Notes: generated from the letters alone by a model not told the origin. Counted from the first letter of the stretch, positions 1 through 6,293 are shown. The stretch: 6,293 bases of DNA from Leptospira sp. (GCA_021413405.1 JAIOQL010000532.1:1-6293); one strand, 5' to 3'. Numbers and translations are program-made.

Positions 1-1526
1 CCGTTGTTGTTCCAATAAAAGTTCAGGATGAAATCGGATTTCTTTCAGGTTCCTTTAATTCGATGGTTACATCAATTAGGGAGGCCCGAAGGGAGCTTCA
101 GGATTATGCAGAAAACCTGGAGGATAAAGTTAAGCTCCGGACAAAAGAAGTTCAGGAGAAAATGGAAGAAGTTCACGCTCTGAAAGTACAGCAGGATGGA
201 GATTACTTTCTTACTTCTCTCCTGACAAAACCCCTATTCTATAATGCAAATAAATCGGGAAATGTTAAGACTGAATTTATCATTAAACAGAAAAAGAATT
301 TCGAGTTTCGTGATAAGAAAGCAGACCTCGGTGGCGATTTATGCATAACCGGAAATTTGAAATTCGGGACATCTGATAATTTTAAGCGTTACACAATGGC
401 AATGAACGGGGATGCGATGGGAAAGTCCATGCAGGGTGCGGGCGGGTCATTGGTTATGGGGGTGGTCATGAATTCTATTATGGCGCGTTCTGCAGGAAAT
501 AAACGGATTCTTAGTTCATCACCGGAACAGTGGCTGACAGAGATATATCATGAGATCCATGGGGTGTTCAAAAGTTTTAATGGTTCGATGGTCATTTCCT
601 GCGTTGTTTCTATCATTGATGATGAGACAGGGGAGATGTGGTATTTCAATGCAGAACACCCTTTCAGTGTACTTTATCGTGATGGAAAAGCAAGTTTCAT
701 CGAAGACGATCTGAAATTACGAAAACTCGGGCTCGATTCAGAAATTGCATTTAAGGTATATAAATTTCAACTGATGCAGGGAGATGTAGTGATCCTTGCA
801 TCAGACGGACGGGATGATCTGGATCTGACACCAGACGAATCAATTCGTACGATGAACGATGATGAGACGCTTTTTCTGAAACGAGTGGAAGAGGGAAGAG
901 GAAATATTTCTGAAATTGAAAAGCGGATTAAGGAAATTGGTGTAATAACAGATGATCTTTCGTTGTTACGTATCGGATTCAAAGAAGAGCCAGATGGCGG
1001 TAGCGAAATACCTGAGTTAAAAGCGGATACTGAGACTGAGGAAACGGTATTAATTGATCTGGATGCTGATGAGAACGTAGATTCATACTACCAGGAAGGT
1101 AAGAAGCTTTTAAAAGAAGGAGAGACAGAGAAAGCATTAAAGGTTCTATCAGAAGGCTACGCGAAAAGCCAGTCGAATCTCCGATTGAATAAATTGTTGG
1201 GTCTTTTGAGTTTCAAAGGCAAAGATTATGTAACCGCAGTGGATGTTCTGGGACGGTATCTTGAGTATGACTCTGATCTCACTGACTTTTGGTTCTACCT
1301 TTCCATTGCAGAGAAAAAATTAGGGCATTATGAATCCTCTCTGGAAGCAGCTATTAAATTAAAAAATATTGAGCCTGAAAATGTGCAGAATCTTGTAAAC
1401 ATAGCTGATCTGAACCGGTTGCTTGGGAATCGGGGCGAGGCACAATTTTATTCAGATGAAGCCCACAGGTTGGATCCGGAAAACAAAAACCTGAAAAGAT
1501 TGTTAGAATTACTGAAAACCGGATAG
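1..1526 (+). CDS. HAMP / SpoIIE-type PP2C phosphatase / TPR protein, 5'-truncated by window edge
   Basis: This is the C-terminal half of a membrane-bound serine/threonine phosphatase of the SpoIIE/RsbU (PP2C-like, Mn/Mg-dependent) type. The frame is open from base 3, before the first ATG at base 63, and reads VVVPIKVQDEIGF, which matches the HAMP of the downstream paralogue; the true start is therefore upstream of the window. Residue numbers here count from the ATG at 63. Residues 3-50 are a charged coiled coil. Residues about 72-305 are the phosphatase domain, with the expected acidic metal ligands: D92 in LGGDL, D117 in MNGDAMGK, D248 in ASDGRDD and D297/D298 in TDDLSLL. EHP in YFNAEHP stands where the family usually has AGHP. 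An acidic linker (about 309-338) leads to four TPR units (about 340-475), a likely protein-partner surface. The stop is TAG at 1524-1526. The protein was probably about 1000 residues long, judging by its neighbour. The target is unknown; a STAS-type anti-sigma antagonist is the family precedent. Confidence 0.93.
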   Translation, partial: VVVPIKVQDEIGFLSGSFNSMVTSIREARRELQDYAENLEDKVKLRTKEVQEKMEEVHALKVQQDGDYFLTSLLTKPLFYNANKSGNVKTEFIIKQKKNFEFRDKKADLGGDLCITGNLKFGTSDNFKRYTMAMNGDAMGKSMQGAGGSLVMGVVMNSIMARSAGNKRILSSSPEQWLTEIYHEIHGVFKSFNGSMVISCVVSIIDDETGEMWYFNAEHPFSVLYRDGKASFIEDDLKLRKLGLDSEIAFKVYKFQLMQGDVVILASDGRDDLDLTPDESIRTMNDDETLFLKRVEEGRGNISEIEKRIKEIGVITDDLSLLRIGFKEEPDGGSEIPELKADTETEETVLIDLDADENVDSYYQEGKKLLKEGETEKALKVLSEGYAKSQSNLRLNKLLGLLSFKGKDYVTAVDVLGRYLEYDSDLTDFWFYLSIAEKKLGHYESSLEAAIKLKNIEPENVQNLVNIADLNRLLGNRGEAQFYSDEAHRLDPENKNLKRLLELLKTG

Positions 1527-1674
1527 AAATCATAAACTCTCCGGGTTAAAGATTGCGGGATTTCAATTTAATATTCCTGTAATTTATTAAAACATTCTGA
1601 ACGCACAATAAAACGGTGCGAAGGTCTTTCCCGAAATACTGTTTATTAGTAAAATGATCTATGCGAAATTTTTG

Positions 1675-1699
1675 TAGCCAACGAACAGATAGTTGGCTA
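1675..1699. promoter_or_regulatory. Perfect 8-bp inverted repeat upstream of the second gene
   Basis: TAGCCAAC (1675-1682) and GTTGGCTA (1692-1699) are exact reverse complements separated by 9 nt. The repeat ends 28 nt before the ATG at 1728. It could be an operator for a dimeric regulator, with half-site centres about 17 bp apart, or an RNA hairpin in the 5' leader. No T-run follows it, so it does not look like an attenuator terminator. Its right arm overlaps the in-frame TAA (1698-1700) that precedes the gene. Confidence 0.5.
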
Positions 1700-1714
1700 A
1701 TTTACTGCAAATCA

Positions 1715-1720
1715 AAGAGG
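1715..1720 (+). promoter_or_regulatory. Ribosome binding site of the second gene
   Basis: AAGAGG lies 7 nt before the ATG at 1728, a normal Shine-Dalgarno spacing. An in-frame TAA at 1698-1700 excludes any farther upstream start, so 1728 is well supported. Confidence 0.75.
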
Positions 1721-1727
1721 TCTACTA

Positions 1728-4724
1728 ATGGATTGGTTTTTACTGTCATATCATTCGATCGGGTCATTAACCCTTACCGTTCTTTTAACTGTTACCATCA
1801 CATTTCTTCTTTTAAAAAAAGAAAAATCACCGGCCTCATGGTATCTGATTTCTTTTTTTATCGGTAATCTTGCCGTTGCCGGTGGTTATTTCATCTCTTA
1901 TGCAGTCTTTGATCCGTTCGGAGCCTATCACAGGTATAGTACAGTTGCAATCGTTTTTGGACAGGCCGGATTGATTCGTTTTGCCTATTTATATCCGAGG
2001 AATATTCATCCGAAAGAGAGCAGGTTCATGATTTATGTAGCTCTTCCGATTGCACTTATCACCTGGCTCCATTTTATTTTCAATACCTGGGGCATGGAGA
2101 AAATCTACAAATTTGATGCACATTGTTTTACTTTCGATTTCGGAAGAGAATCCGGTGCCGTGATCGCATCTTTCTTCCTGCTACTCATTGTTATTTTTCT
2201 CCGGAAAACCATCGCTTTTTCTGAATATAATGGAAGATTCCGCGATTCAACCGATACTAACGAGAAATTTTCGCTTAGCTACCTGAAATCCCTGCCGGTC
2301 CGTTTTTTGGTGGGAGTGATGAAAGTTTTCCATCCCGTTGGAAAAGATGCAAAAGCAACAAGAACCTTTGCAATCGCCTTGATTTTACTTTTTACTGGCG
2401 GAATTGCAAATCTGATGAGCAAAACCGGATCAATTTCATATGAGGCCTATGCATATTATATGGCGACGAGTAATATGTTTACTCTTTTTGCTCTCGTTGT
2501 CGGGTATTTGAATACTTCTCCTGAGCCTACAACATTCATGGTAAAGTTAGTTGCAATCTCACTAGTGACCTTGCTGCTCACATTTGGAACGGTTGCTAAC
2601 ATCACTCTTACGTTAAGCGACAATGCTTACGATGGGGCAAGGATCGAGGAAATTGATCGCTTGAAGAAAAGTATCATTGAAAATGATTTTGATTCTCTTC
2701 CTGGATCAATTGAATATGTCATCGCAAGGCCGGCGTATGGTGGATTGTTTTCGGATAGTTATGAGAAATTGTATGCAAAGGATCCCGATTTCACAACTGA
2801 AGCCGTGCTTTCGGGAGAAAAAAAGGATTTTGCACTGGCTCTTCATGATAAAATCGAAGCAGTAAAGAAGAAAAACAAAAACATTTCAATGGCGGAAGCC
2901 GAAAAAATTGCTTCAACGGAAATTACGCAAAAAGAGCCTCCCATGATGTCCCGGCTATATAGAAATGCGGGAAAATTCTTTGTTCACTATGACTTTAAAA
3001 AGGGGAACAAAAGATATGAGATCGGATACAGTTATCAACAATATAGAGTGTATACACATAAAACAGCGATTAAATTATTTTACGTAATTATTGGAAGTTC
3101 TATCGCCATCCTTTTGCTATTTCCGGTATTCTTTAATTCTAGTCTGGTTAAACCACTGAATGATCTGTTAAAAGGTGTTACGAAAGTAAACTTGGGTGAC
3201 CTTACAGTGAAGGTCCCCATCAAAGTTCAGGACGAAATCGGATTTCTTTCAAGTTCCTTCAACTCTATGGTGGAATCGATAAGGGAAGCCCGAAGAGAGC
3301 TTCAGGATTATGCGGAAAACCTTGAAGATAAAGTGAAACTTCGGACGAAGGAAGTCCAGGAGAAAATGGAAGAAGTGCATGCTCTCAAAGTGCAGCAGGA
3401 CGGAGATTATTACCTTACCTCACTTTTGACAAAACCCCTATTCTACAATGCAAATAAATCCGGAAATGTTAAAACTGAGTTTATCATTAAACAGAAAAAA
3501 AGTTTTGAATTCAGAAGTAAGAAGGCAGATCTGGGCGGTGATTTGTGTATAACCGGAAATCTGAAATTCGGGACATCTGATAATTTTAAGCGTTACACAA
3601 TGGCGATGAACGGGGATGCGATGGGAAAATCCATGCAGGGAGCTGGCGGATCACTTGTCATGGGAGTCGTTATGAATTCCATTATGGCTCGTTCAGCCGG
3701 TAACAAACGTATTCTCGGCTCATCACCGGAACAATGGCTAACGGACATATACAATGAGATCCATGGAGTGTTCAAAAGTTTTAACGGATCGATGGTTATC
3801 TCCTGCGTTGTTTCTATCATTGATGATGAGACTGGGGAAATGCGGTATTTCAATGCGGAACATCCCTACAGCGTACTTTACCGGGACGGGAAGGCGAGTT
3901 TCATAGAAGATGATCTCAAGCTCAGGAAACTTGGTCTCGATTCAGAGATTGAATTCCAGGTATATAAATTTCAATTGATGCCGGGTGACGCAGTGATCCT
4001 TGCATCGGATGGACGCGATGACCTTGATCTGACACCGAATGAGTCGGTCAGAACCATCAATCATGACGAGACACTATTTCTGAAACGCGTAGAAGAGGGA
4101 AAGGGGGATATCTCCGAAATTGAAAAGCGAATCAAGGAAACTGGTGTAATTACAGACGATCTTTCCTTGTTACGTATCGGATTCAAAGAGGAGATAGATG
4201 ACAATGAAAAACCTGAGCCTAAAGGCGACAATGAGGCTGAGGAAACGGTATTAATTGATCTGGATTCTGAAGAAAATGTAGATTCATATTACCAGGAAGG
4301 TAAGAAACTTTTAAAGGCAGGGGAAACGGAGAAAGCTCTCAAGGTACTTTCGGAGGGTTATGCTAAAAGTCGTTCAAATCTCAGATTAAATAAGCTTTTG
4401 GGCCTCCTTAGTTTTAAAGGCAAAGACTATGTTACCGCAGTGGACGTTCTTGGGCGGTATCTTGAATATGATTCGGATCTGACTGATTTCTGGTTCTATC
4501 TTTCCATTGCAGAAAAGAAACTTGGAAAGTATCAATCCTCTCTTGATGCAGCGACCAAACTCAAAAGCATTCAGCCTGAAAATGTGCAAAATCTTGTAAA
4601 CATGGCTGATCTGTACCGGTTGCTTGGGAATCGGGGAGAGGCTCAATTTTATTCGGATGAAGCCTATAAACTGGATCCCGAAAACAAGAATTTGAAAAAA
4701 CTGATAGAATTGCTTAAAACCTGA
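1728..4724 (+). CDS. Polytopic membrane sensor / HAMP / SpoIIE-type PP2C phosphatase / TPR protein
   Basis: This complete 998-residue transmembrane phosphatase is predicted to convert an outside or membrane signal into dephosphorylation of a cytoplasmic partner. Hydrophobic segments lie near residues 7-29, 36-60, 71-90, 100-119, 143-160, 213-233, 243-262 and 270-290. A soluble, presumably extracytoplasmic loop follows (about 293-445), then a ninth membrane segment (450-470), HAMP (about 471-524, with the DEIG motif at 502-505) and a coiled coil (515-560). The phosphatase domain (about 585-818) carries D605 (LGGDL), D630 (MNGDAMGK), D761 (ASDGRDD) and D810/D811 (TDDLSLL), so it looks catalytically intact. 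After an acidic linker, four consecutive 34-residue TPR units fit exactly at 852-885, 886-919, 920-953 and 954-987. From M514 on, it aligns with the first gene with one single-residue indel in the linker, plus one extra C-terminal Gly in the first gene. The N-terminal membrane part aligns with the third gene around YHRY (67-70) and TTFMVK (268-273). The ligand and substrate are unknown. Confidence 0.95.
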   Translation: MDWFLLSYHSIGSLTLTVLLTVTITFLLLKKEKSPASWYLISFFIGNLAVAGGYFISYAVFDPFGAYHRYSTVAIVFGQAGLIRFAYLYPRNIHPKESRFMIYVALPIALITWLHFIFNTWGMEKIYKFDAHCFTFDFGRESGAVIASFFLLLIVIFLRKTIAFSEYNGRFRDSTDTNEKFSLSYLKSLPVRFLVGVMKVFHPVGKDAKATRTFAIALILLFTGGIANLMSKTGSISYEAYAYYMATSNMFTLFALVVGYLNTSPEPTTFMVKLVAISLVTLLLTFGTVANITLTLSDNAYDGARIEEIDRLKKSIIENDFDSLPGSIEYVIARPAYGGLFSDSYEKLYAKDPDFTTEAVLSGEKKDFALALHDKIEAVKKKNKNISMAEAEKIASTEITQKEPPMMSRLYRNAGKFFVHYDFKKGNKRYEIGYSYQQYRVYTHKTAIKLFYVIIGSSIAILLLFPVFFNSSLVKPLNDLLKGVTKVNLGDLTVKVPIKVQDEIGFLSSSFNSMVESIREARRELQDYAENLEDKVKLRTKEVQEKMEEVHALKVQQDGDYYLTSLLTKPLFYNANKSGNVKTEFIIKQKKSFEFRSKKADLGGDLCITGNLKFGTSDNFKRYTMAMNGDAMGKSMQGAGGSLVMGVVMNSIMARSAGNKRILGSSPEQWLTDIYNEIHGVFKSFNGSMVISCVVSIIDDETGEMRYFNAEHPYSVLYRDGKASFIEDDLKLRKLGLDSEIEFQVYKFQLMPGDAVILASDGRDDLDLTPNESVRTINHDETLFLKRVEEGKGDISEIEKRIKETGVITDDLSLLRIGFKEEIDDNEKPEPKGDNEAEETVLIDLDSEENVDSYYQEGKKLLKAGETEKALKVLSEGYAKSRSNLRLNKLLGLLSFKGKDYVTAVDVLGRYLEYDSDLTDFWFYLSIAEKKLGKYQSSLDAATKLKSIQPENVQNLVNMADLYRLLGNRGEAQFYSDEAYKLDPENKNLKKLIELLKT
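3207..4724 (+). repeat. Diverged direct repeat of 3-1526 (paralogous output module)
   Basis: This stretch repeats bases 3-1526 at an offset of about 3.2 kb, covering HAMP end, coiled coil, phosphatase and TPRs. By hand alignment, the first 309 residues after the shared Met differ at 20 positions. The TPR part (from the shared YQEGKK) differs at 14 positions, plus one extra C-terminal Gly in the first copy. Similarity ends at the stop codons (TAG in the first copy, TGA here) and does not extend into the flanking DNA. The repeat is therefore gene-bounded, as expected for an old tandem duplication rather than a recent one. Confidence 0.9.
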
Positions 4725-4744
4725 TTAAATTGCGTAATTAGACT

Positions 4745-4778
4745 GACCGGGAATCTAATTTTAGATCCTATCCCGGTC
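4745..4778 (+). terminator. Two-stem hairpin after the second gene, possible terminator
   Basis: GACCGGGA (4745-4752) pairs perfectly with TCCCGGTC (4771-4778). Stacked directly inside, ATCTAA (4753-4758) pairs with TTAGAT (4761-4766) around a TT loop, leaving CCTA (4767-4770) as a one-sided bulge. It starts 20 nt after the TGA stop. The GC-rich outer stem would be stable in RNA. No T-run follows immediately; the next six-T run is 30 nt downstream. It may be a non-canonical terminator, an mRNA 3'-end stabiliser or a DNA palindrome bound by protein. Confidence 0.5.
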
Positions 4779-4862
4779 GATATATATCTACAGCGTCTTA
4801 TGATCTCTTTTTTGCTGTATCATCTGCAAGATTTATTAAAAGTTGATCGTAGAAAAATTATC

Positions 4863-4868
4863 AGGAGA
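4863..4868 (+). promoter_or_regulatory. Ribosome binding site that fixes the TTG start of the third gene
   Basis: AGGAGA is followed by an 8-nt spacer and then TTG at 4877. An in-frame TAA at 4871-4873 rules out any earlier start. The next in-frame candidate, ATG at 4886, would sit 17 nt from this site, which is too far, so TTG is the better choice. Confidence 0.8.
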
Positions 4869-4876
4869 ATTAAACA

Positions 4877-6293
4877 TTGAGTTTTATGACTTTTCTATCA
4901 AACCATCTATATTTCAACTTTTTATCGTTTGGAACTCTCCTGGCGTTTACCTTCACAATATTTTTAGGAATTTTTCTATTAACATTGCCAAACAAATCAA
5001 GAAGCACTTTTCATCTTGGAATCGGATTTGTTTGTCTGAGTCTTTTTCTCAGCGGATATCTCGCGGCTGCCGCAATCTACTCACCTATCGCGGCCTACCA
5101 TAGATATTTTACAACATTCTTTGTTTTGCCCGGAATTATTCACATAGGCATGTATATGATGAAATTTCCGGAAGATAATCATCCCAAAGCCTCGCGGATT
5201 ATTTCTGTCACCGGCTGGATAATTGCGATCTTTGCTGAAATATATTTTATTATAAAGACATTTTCGGTGGAGAAAAAGTTTCATTTCACCGGCCATTACT
5301 GGGATTTTGATGCAGAACCGGTTAGCAAAACATTTGGAATTGTTATCGTTCTGTATACTGTGGTTGGATTCATAATTATTCCGGTTTTCAAAATGATAAC
5401 TGTAAAAGGAAAAGACCGTTGGGTTTTCCTTCAAATGAGTCTCGCAATGCTTGTCGCTTCGGTAGTTCCATTGGTCACAAACGTTATTAGCCGGGACGGT
5501 GGAATGGAAAGAGAGACCTACTTGCTTTCTCTTGTGCTTATGTTTGTTCTTGGCTTTTTTATTATAGTGCTCGTTTTCATAGGAAGCACAAAAGATAAAA
5601 CTACTTTCATGGTAAAGATCGTCGGAATCACTCTGGTGACATTTCTATTGATGATGCAGGGCGTCAGCTTTTTCACAATGCGGGACAGGGAAAACACGTA
5701 TGATGAATTTCGTATTGAATATATGGAAAGAGCGATGGAAGGCGGTGAAAGAAACAAAGACATCGTATATATTCTTCAGTTAAAGTATGAAGATAAAGAA
5801 TTTATAAAAAAAGATTATTCGGATTCACTAAATTTGGATCTCGCACTCGTAAAGGAAGATTTTCTCAATACGATTATCTACGAAGACATTAAATCTCTTC
5901 CTGCGGATAAATTCCGGATTTCGCTAAAAAAGACTCTTGAGAAAACGCATCCCTATTTTGACGGATACAGAGACTCGATCAAGGAATATATAGAGAAAAA
6001 TGGAGATAAGAGTGATGAAAAACTTAGATCCGACATTTTTCAATTTTTTTCTACGCTTAACAGATCTTCTTTTGTTCACACAAATAAGATAAGTGTTATG
6101 GAAGAGAAAAATTTCTGCAAGGAAGTAACTACTTATCTCGAGAAGAATAAGGATCTCCTTCATTTTAAAAATAGTATCTTTGGTCATTTCAAGGATTGCA
6201 AATGGGATGGCGAAAACCTTGCATTTTCTGAACTAAAGAAAGATATGTTGAAATATTTCCGCTATTTCAAGCCGTCAGAAACAAGACATTATA
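4877..6293 (+). CDS. Polytopic membrane sensor, N-terminal part of a third family member, 3'-truncated by window edge
   Basis: This reading frame is open for 472 codons from a TTG start to the window end. Eight hydrophobic segments lie near residues 15-37, 45-68, 77-95, 107-127, 153-172, 182-202, 215-236 and 244-266. A charged, Lys/Glu-rich soluble region runs from 267 to at least 472 and is presumably extracytoplasmic. The membrane part is a diverged homologue of the second gene: AAYHRY at 72-77 matches GAYHRY, and KTTFMVKIVGITLVT matches PTTFMVKLVAISLVT at the last segment of the bundle. The NTYDEFRIEYMER segment just after it resembles NAYDGARIEEIDR. By homology a ninth membrane segment, HAMP and an output domain should follow beyond base 6293. 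The output may be a SpoIIE phosphatase as in its neighbours, but this family of sensors could carry another effector, so the call stops at the sensor. The soluble loop is longer than the corresponding loop of the second gene (at least 206 versus about 155 residues). Confidence 0.88.
   Translation, partial: MSFMTFLSNHLYFNFLSFGTLLAFTFTIFLGIFLLTLPNKSRSTFHLGIGFVCLSLFLSGYLAAAAIYSPIAAYHRYFTTFFVLPGIIHIGMYMMKFPEDNHPKASRIISVTGWIIAIFAEIYFIIKTFSVEKKFHFTGHYWDFDAEPVSKTFGIVIVLYTVVGFIIIPVFKMITVKGKDRWVFLQMSLAMLVASVVPLVTNVISRDGGMERETYLLSLVLMFVLGFFIIVLVFIGSTKDKTTFMVKIVGITLVTFLLMMQGVSFFTMRDRENTYDEFRIEYMERAMEGGERNKDIVYILQLKYEDKEFIKKDYSDSLNLDLALVKEDFLNTIIYEDIKSLPADKFRISLKKTLEKTHPYFDGYRDSIKEYIEKNGDKSDEKLRSDIFQFFSTLNRSSFVHTNKISVMEEKNFCKEVTTYLEKNKDLLHFKNSIFGHFKDCKWDGENLAFSELKKDMLKYFRYFKPSETRHY

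Larger units (their letters stand above)
1527..1727. other. Intergenic gap between the first and second genes
   Basis: This 201-nt gap contains the 8-bp palindrome at 1675-1699 and a ribosome binding site. Nothing in it shows the codon conservation of the flanking genes; similarity to the region after the second gene stops at the stop codons. A short CGCAC/GTGCG stem (1602-1606 with 1616-1620) lacks a following T-run and is not a convincing terminator. A TAAAAT at 1650-1655 could be a -10 box, but the matching -35 is poor. Whether genes 1 and 2 are co-transcribed cannot be decided from sequence alone. Confidence 0.6.
4725..4876. other. Intergenic gap between the second and third genes
   Basis: This 152-nt gap holds a strong two-stem hairpin just after the stop codon (4745-4778). 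It also has a weak TACAGC/GCTGTA pair (4789-4794 with 4814-4819) that encloses a T6 run (4808-4813), and the ribosome binding site of the third gene. A TTGCTG (4812-4817) and TATTAA (4834-4839) with 16 nt between them could be a promoter, but the match to consensus is poor. Confidence 0.55.

Noticed and set aside
767..982. Minus-strand open frame of 71 codons, with similar ones at 3593-3853 and 4386-4646
   Set aside because: They lie wholly inside the well-supported phosphatase/TPR genes, have no family-like features, and are shadows of the conserved + strand frame.
1517..1547. AACCGGA / TCCGGGTT imperfect inverted repeat across the first gene's stop codon
   Set aside because: The arms pair only with a bulge, the left arm is coding sequence and no T-run follows, so a terminator is not supported.
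1627..1655. Possible promoter (TTTCCC / TAAAAT, 17-nt spacing) before the second gene
   Set aside because: The -35 half matches consensus poorly, and AT-rich intergenic DNA yields such -10 boxes by chance.
1661..1867. Plus-strand 68-codon frame overlapping the start of the second gene
   Set aside because: It overlaps the first membrane segments of the second gene in another frame, with no family-like features.
2815..2826. A_AAA_AAG slippery heptamer in the correct phase within the second gene (a similar A_AAA_AAA lies near 1815)
   Set aside because: A -1 shift would soon reach a stop and give only a truncated membrane part. No stimulatory structure is evident, and A-runs are common in AT-rich DNA.
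4812..4839. Possible promoter (TTGCTG / TATTAA, 16-nt spacing) before the third gene
   Set aside because: Both boxes are weak matches, so it cannot be told from background without a mapped transcription start.
4843..5103. Plus-strand 86-codon frame starting at ATG 4843
   Set aside because: It spans the ribosome binding site and start of the third gene in another frame and has no recognisable features. The frame from 4877 aligns with the paralogue.
5081..5434. Minus-strand open frames over the third gene (also 5518-5763 and 5924-6187)
   Set aside because: They overlap the continuous + strand frame from 4877, whose motifs match the second gene. No supporting ribosome binding sites or motifs were seen.
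1..6293. Mobile element, prophage, CRISPR or toxin-antitoxin content
   Set aside because: No transposase, terminal inverted repeats flanking a gene, short regularly spaced repeats or small gene pairs were found. The large repeat is explained by paralogous genes.

Overview
The window reads like a Leptospiraceae (spirochaete) chromosome segment. All three genes are on the + strand, base composition is moderately AT-rich, one gene uses a TTG start, and the proteins combine a polytopic membrane sensor with HAMP, a SpoIIE/PP2C-type phosphatase and TPRs. The family resemblance to Leptospira multi-domain signalling proteins is from memory and was not searched, so the genus is an inference.

Layout: (1) Bases 1-1526 are the 3' half of a gene cut by the left edge: the end of HAMP, a coiled coil, a SpoIIE/PP2C phosphatase domain and four TPRs. 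(2) Bases 1527-1727 are an intergenic gap with a perfect 8-bp inverted repeat close to the next start. (3) Bases 1728-4724 are a complete 998-residue paralogue: about eight membrane segments, an extracytoplasmic loop, a ninth membrane segment, HAMP, coiled coil, phosphatase and four TPRs. Its last 485 residues are nearly the same as gene 1. (4) Bases 4725-4876 are a gap with a strong two-stem hairpin. (5) From 4877 to the right edge is a third related gene, TTG-started and open at the window end. Only its membrane region and most of an extracytoplasmic loop are visible; its output domain lies beyond the window.

The window is therefore a tandem array of related transmembrane phosphatases. The visible outputs (genes 1 and 2) are almost identical, while the visible sensors (genes 2 and 3) have diverged strongly. 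The likely model is several stimuli feeding into one phospho-switch. In known SpoIIE/RsbU systems the target is a STAS-domain anti-sigma-factor antagonist, but no such partner is encoded here. I see no RNA genes, mobile elements, CRISPR arrays or tRNAs. The architecture itself is probably known for the group. The points worth following are the uneven pattern of divergence between the repeats and the intergenic palindromes.
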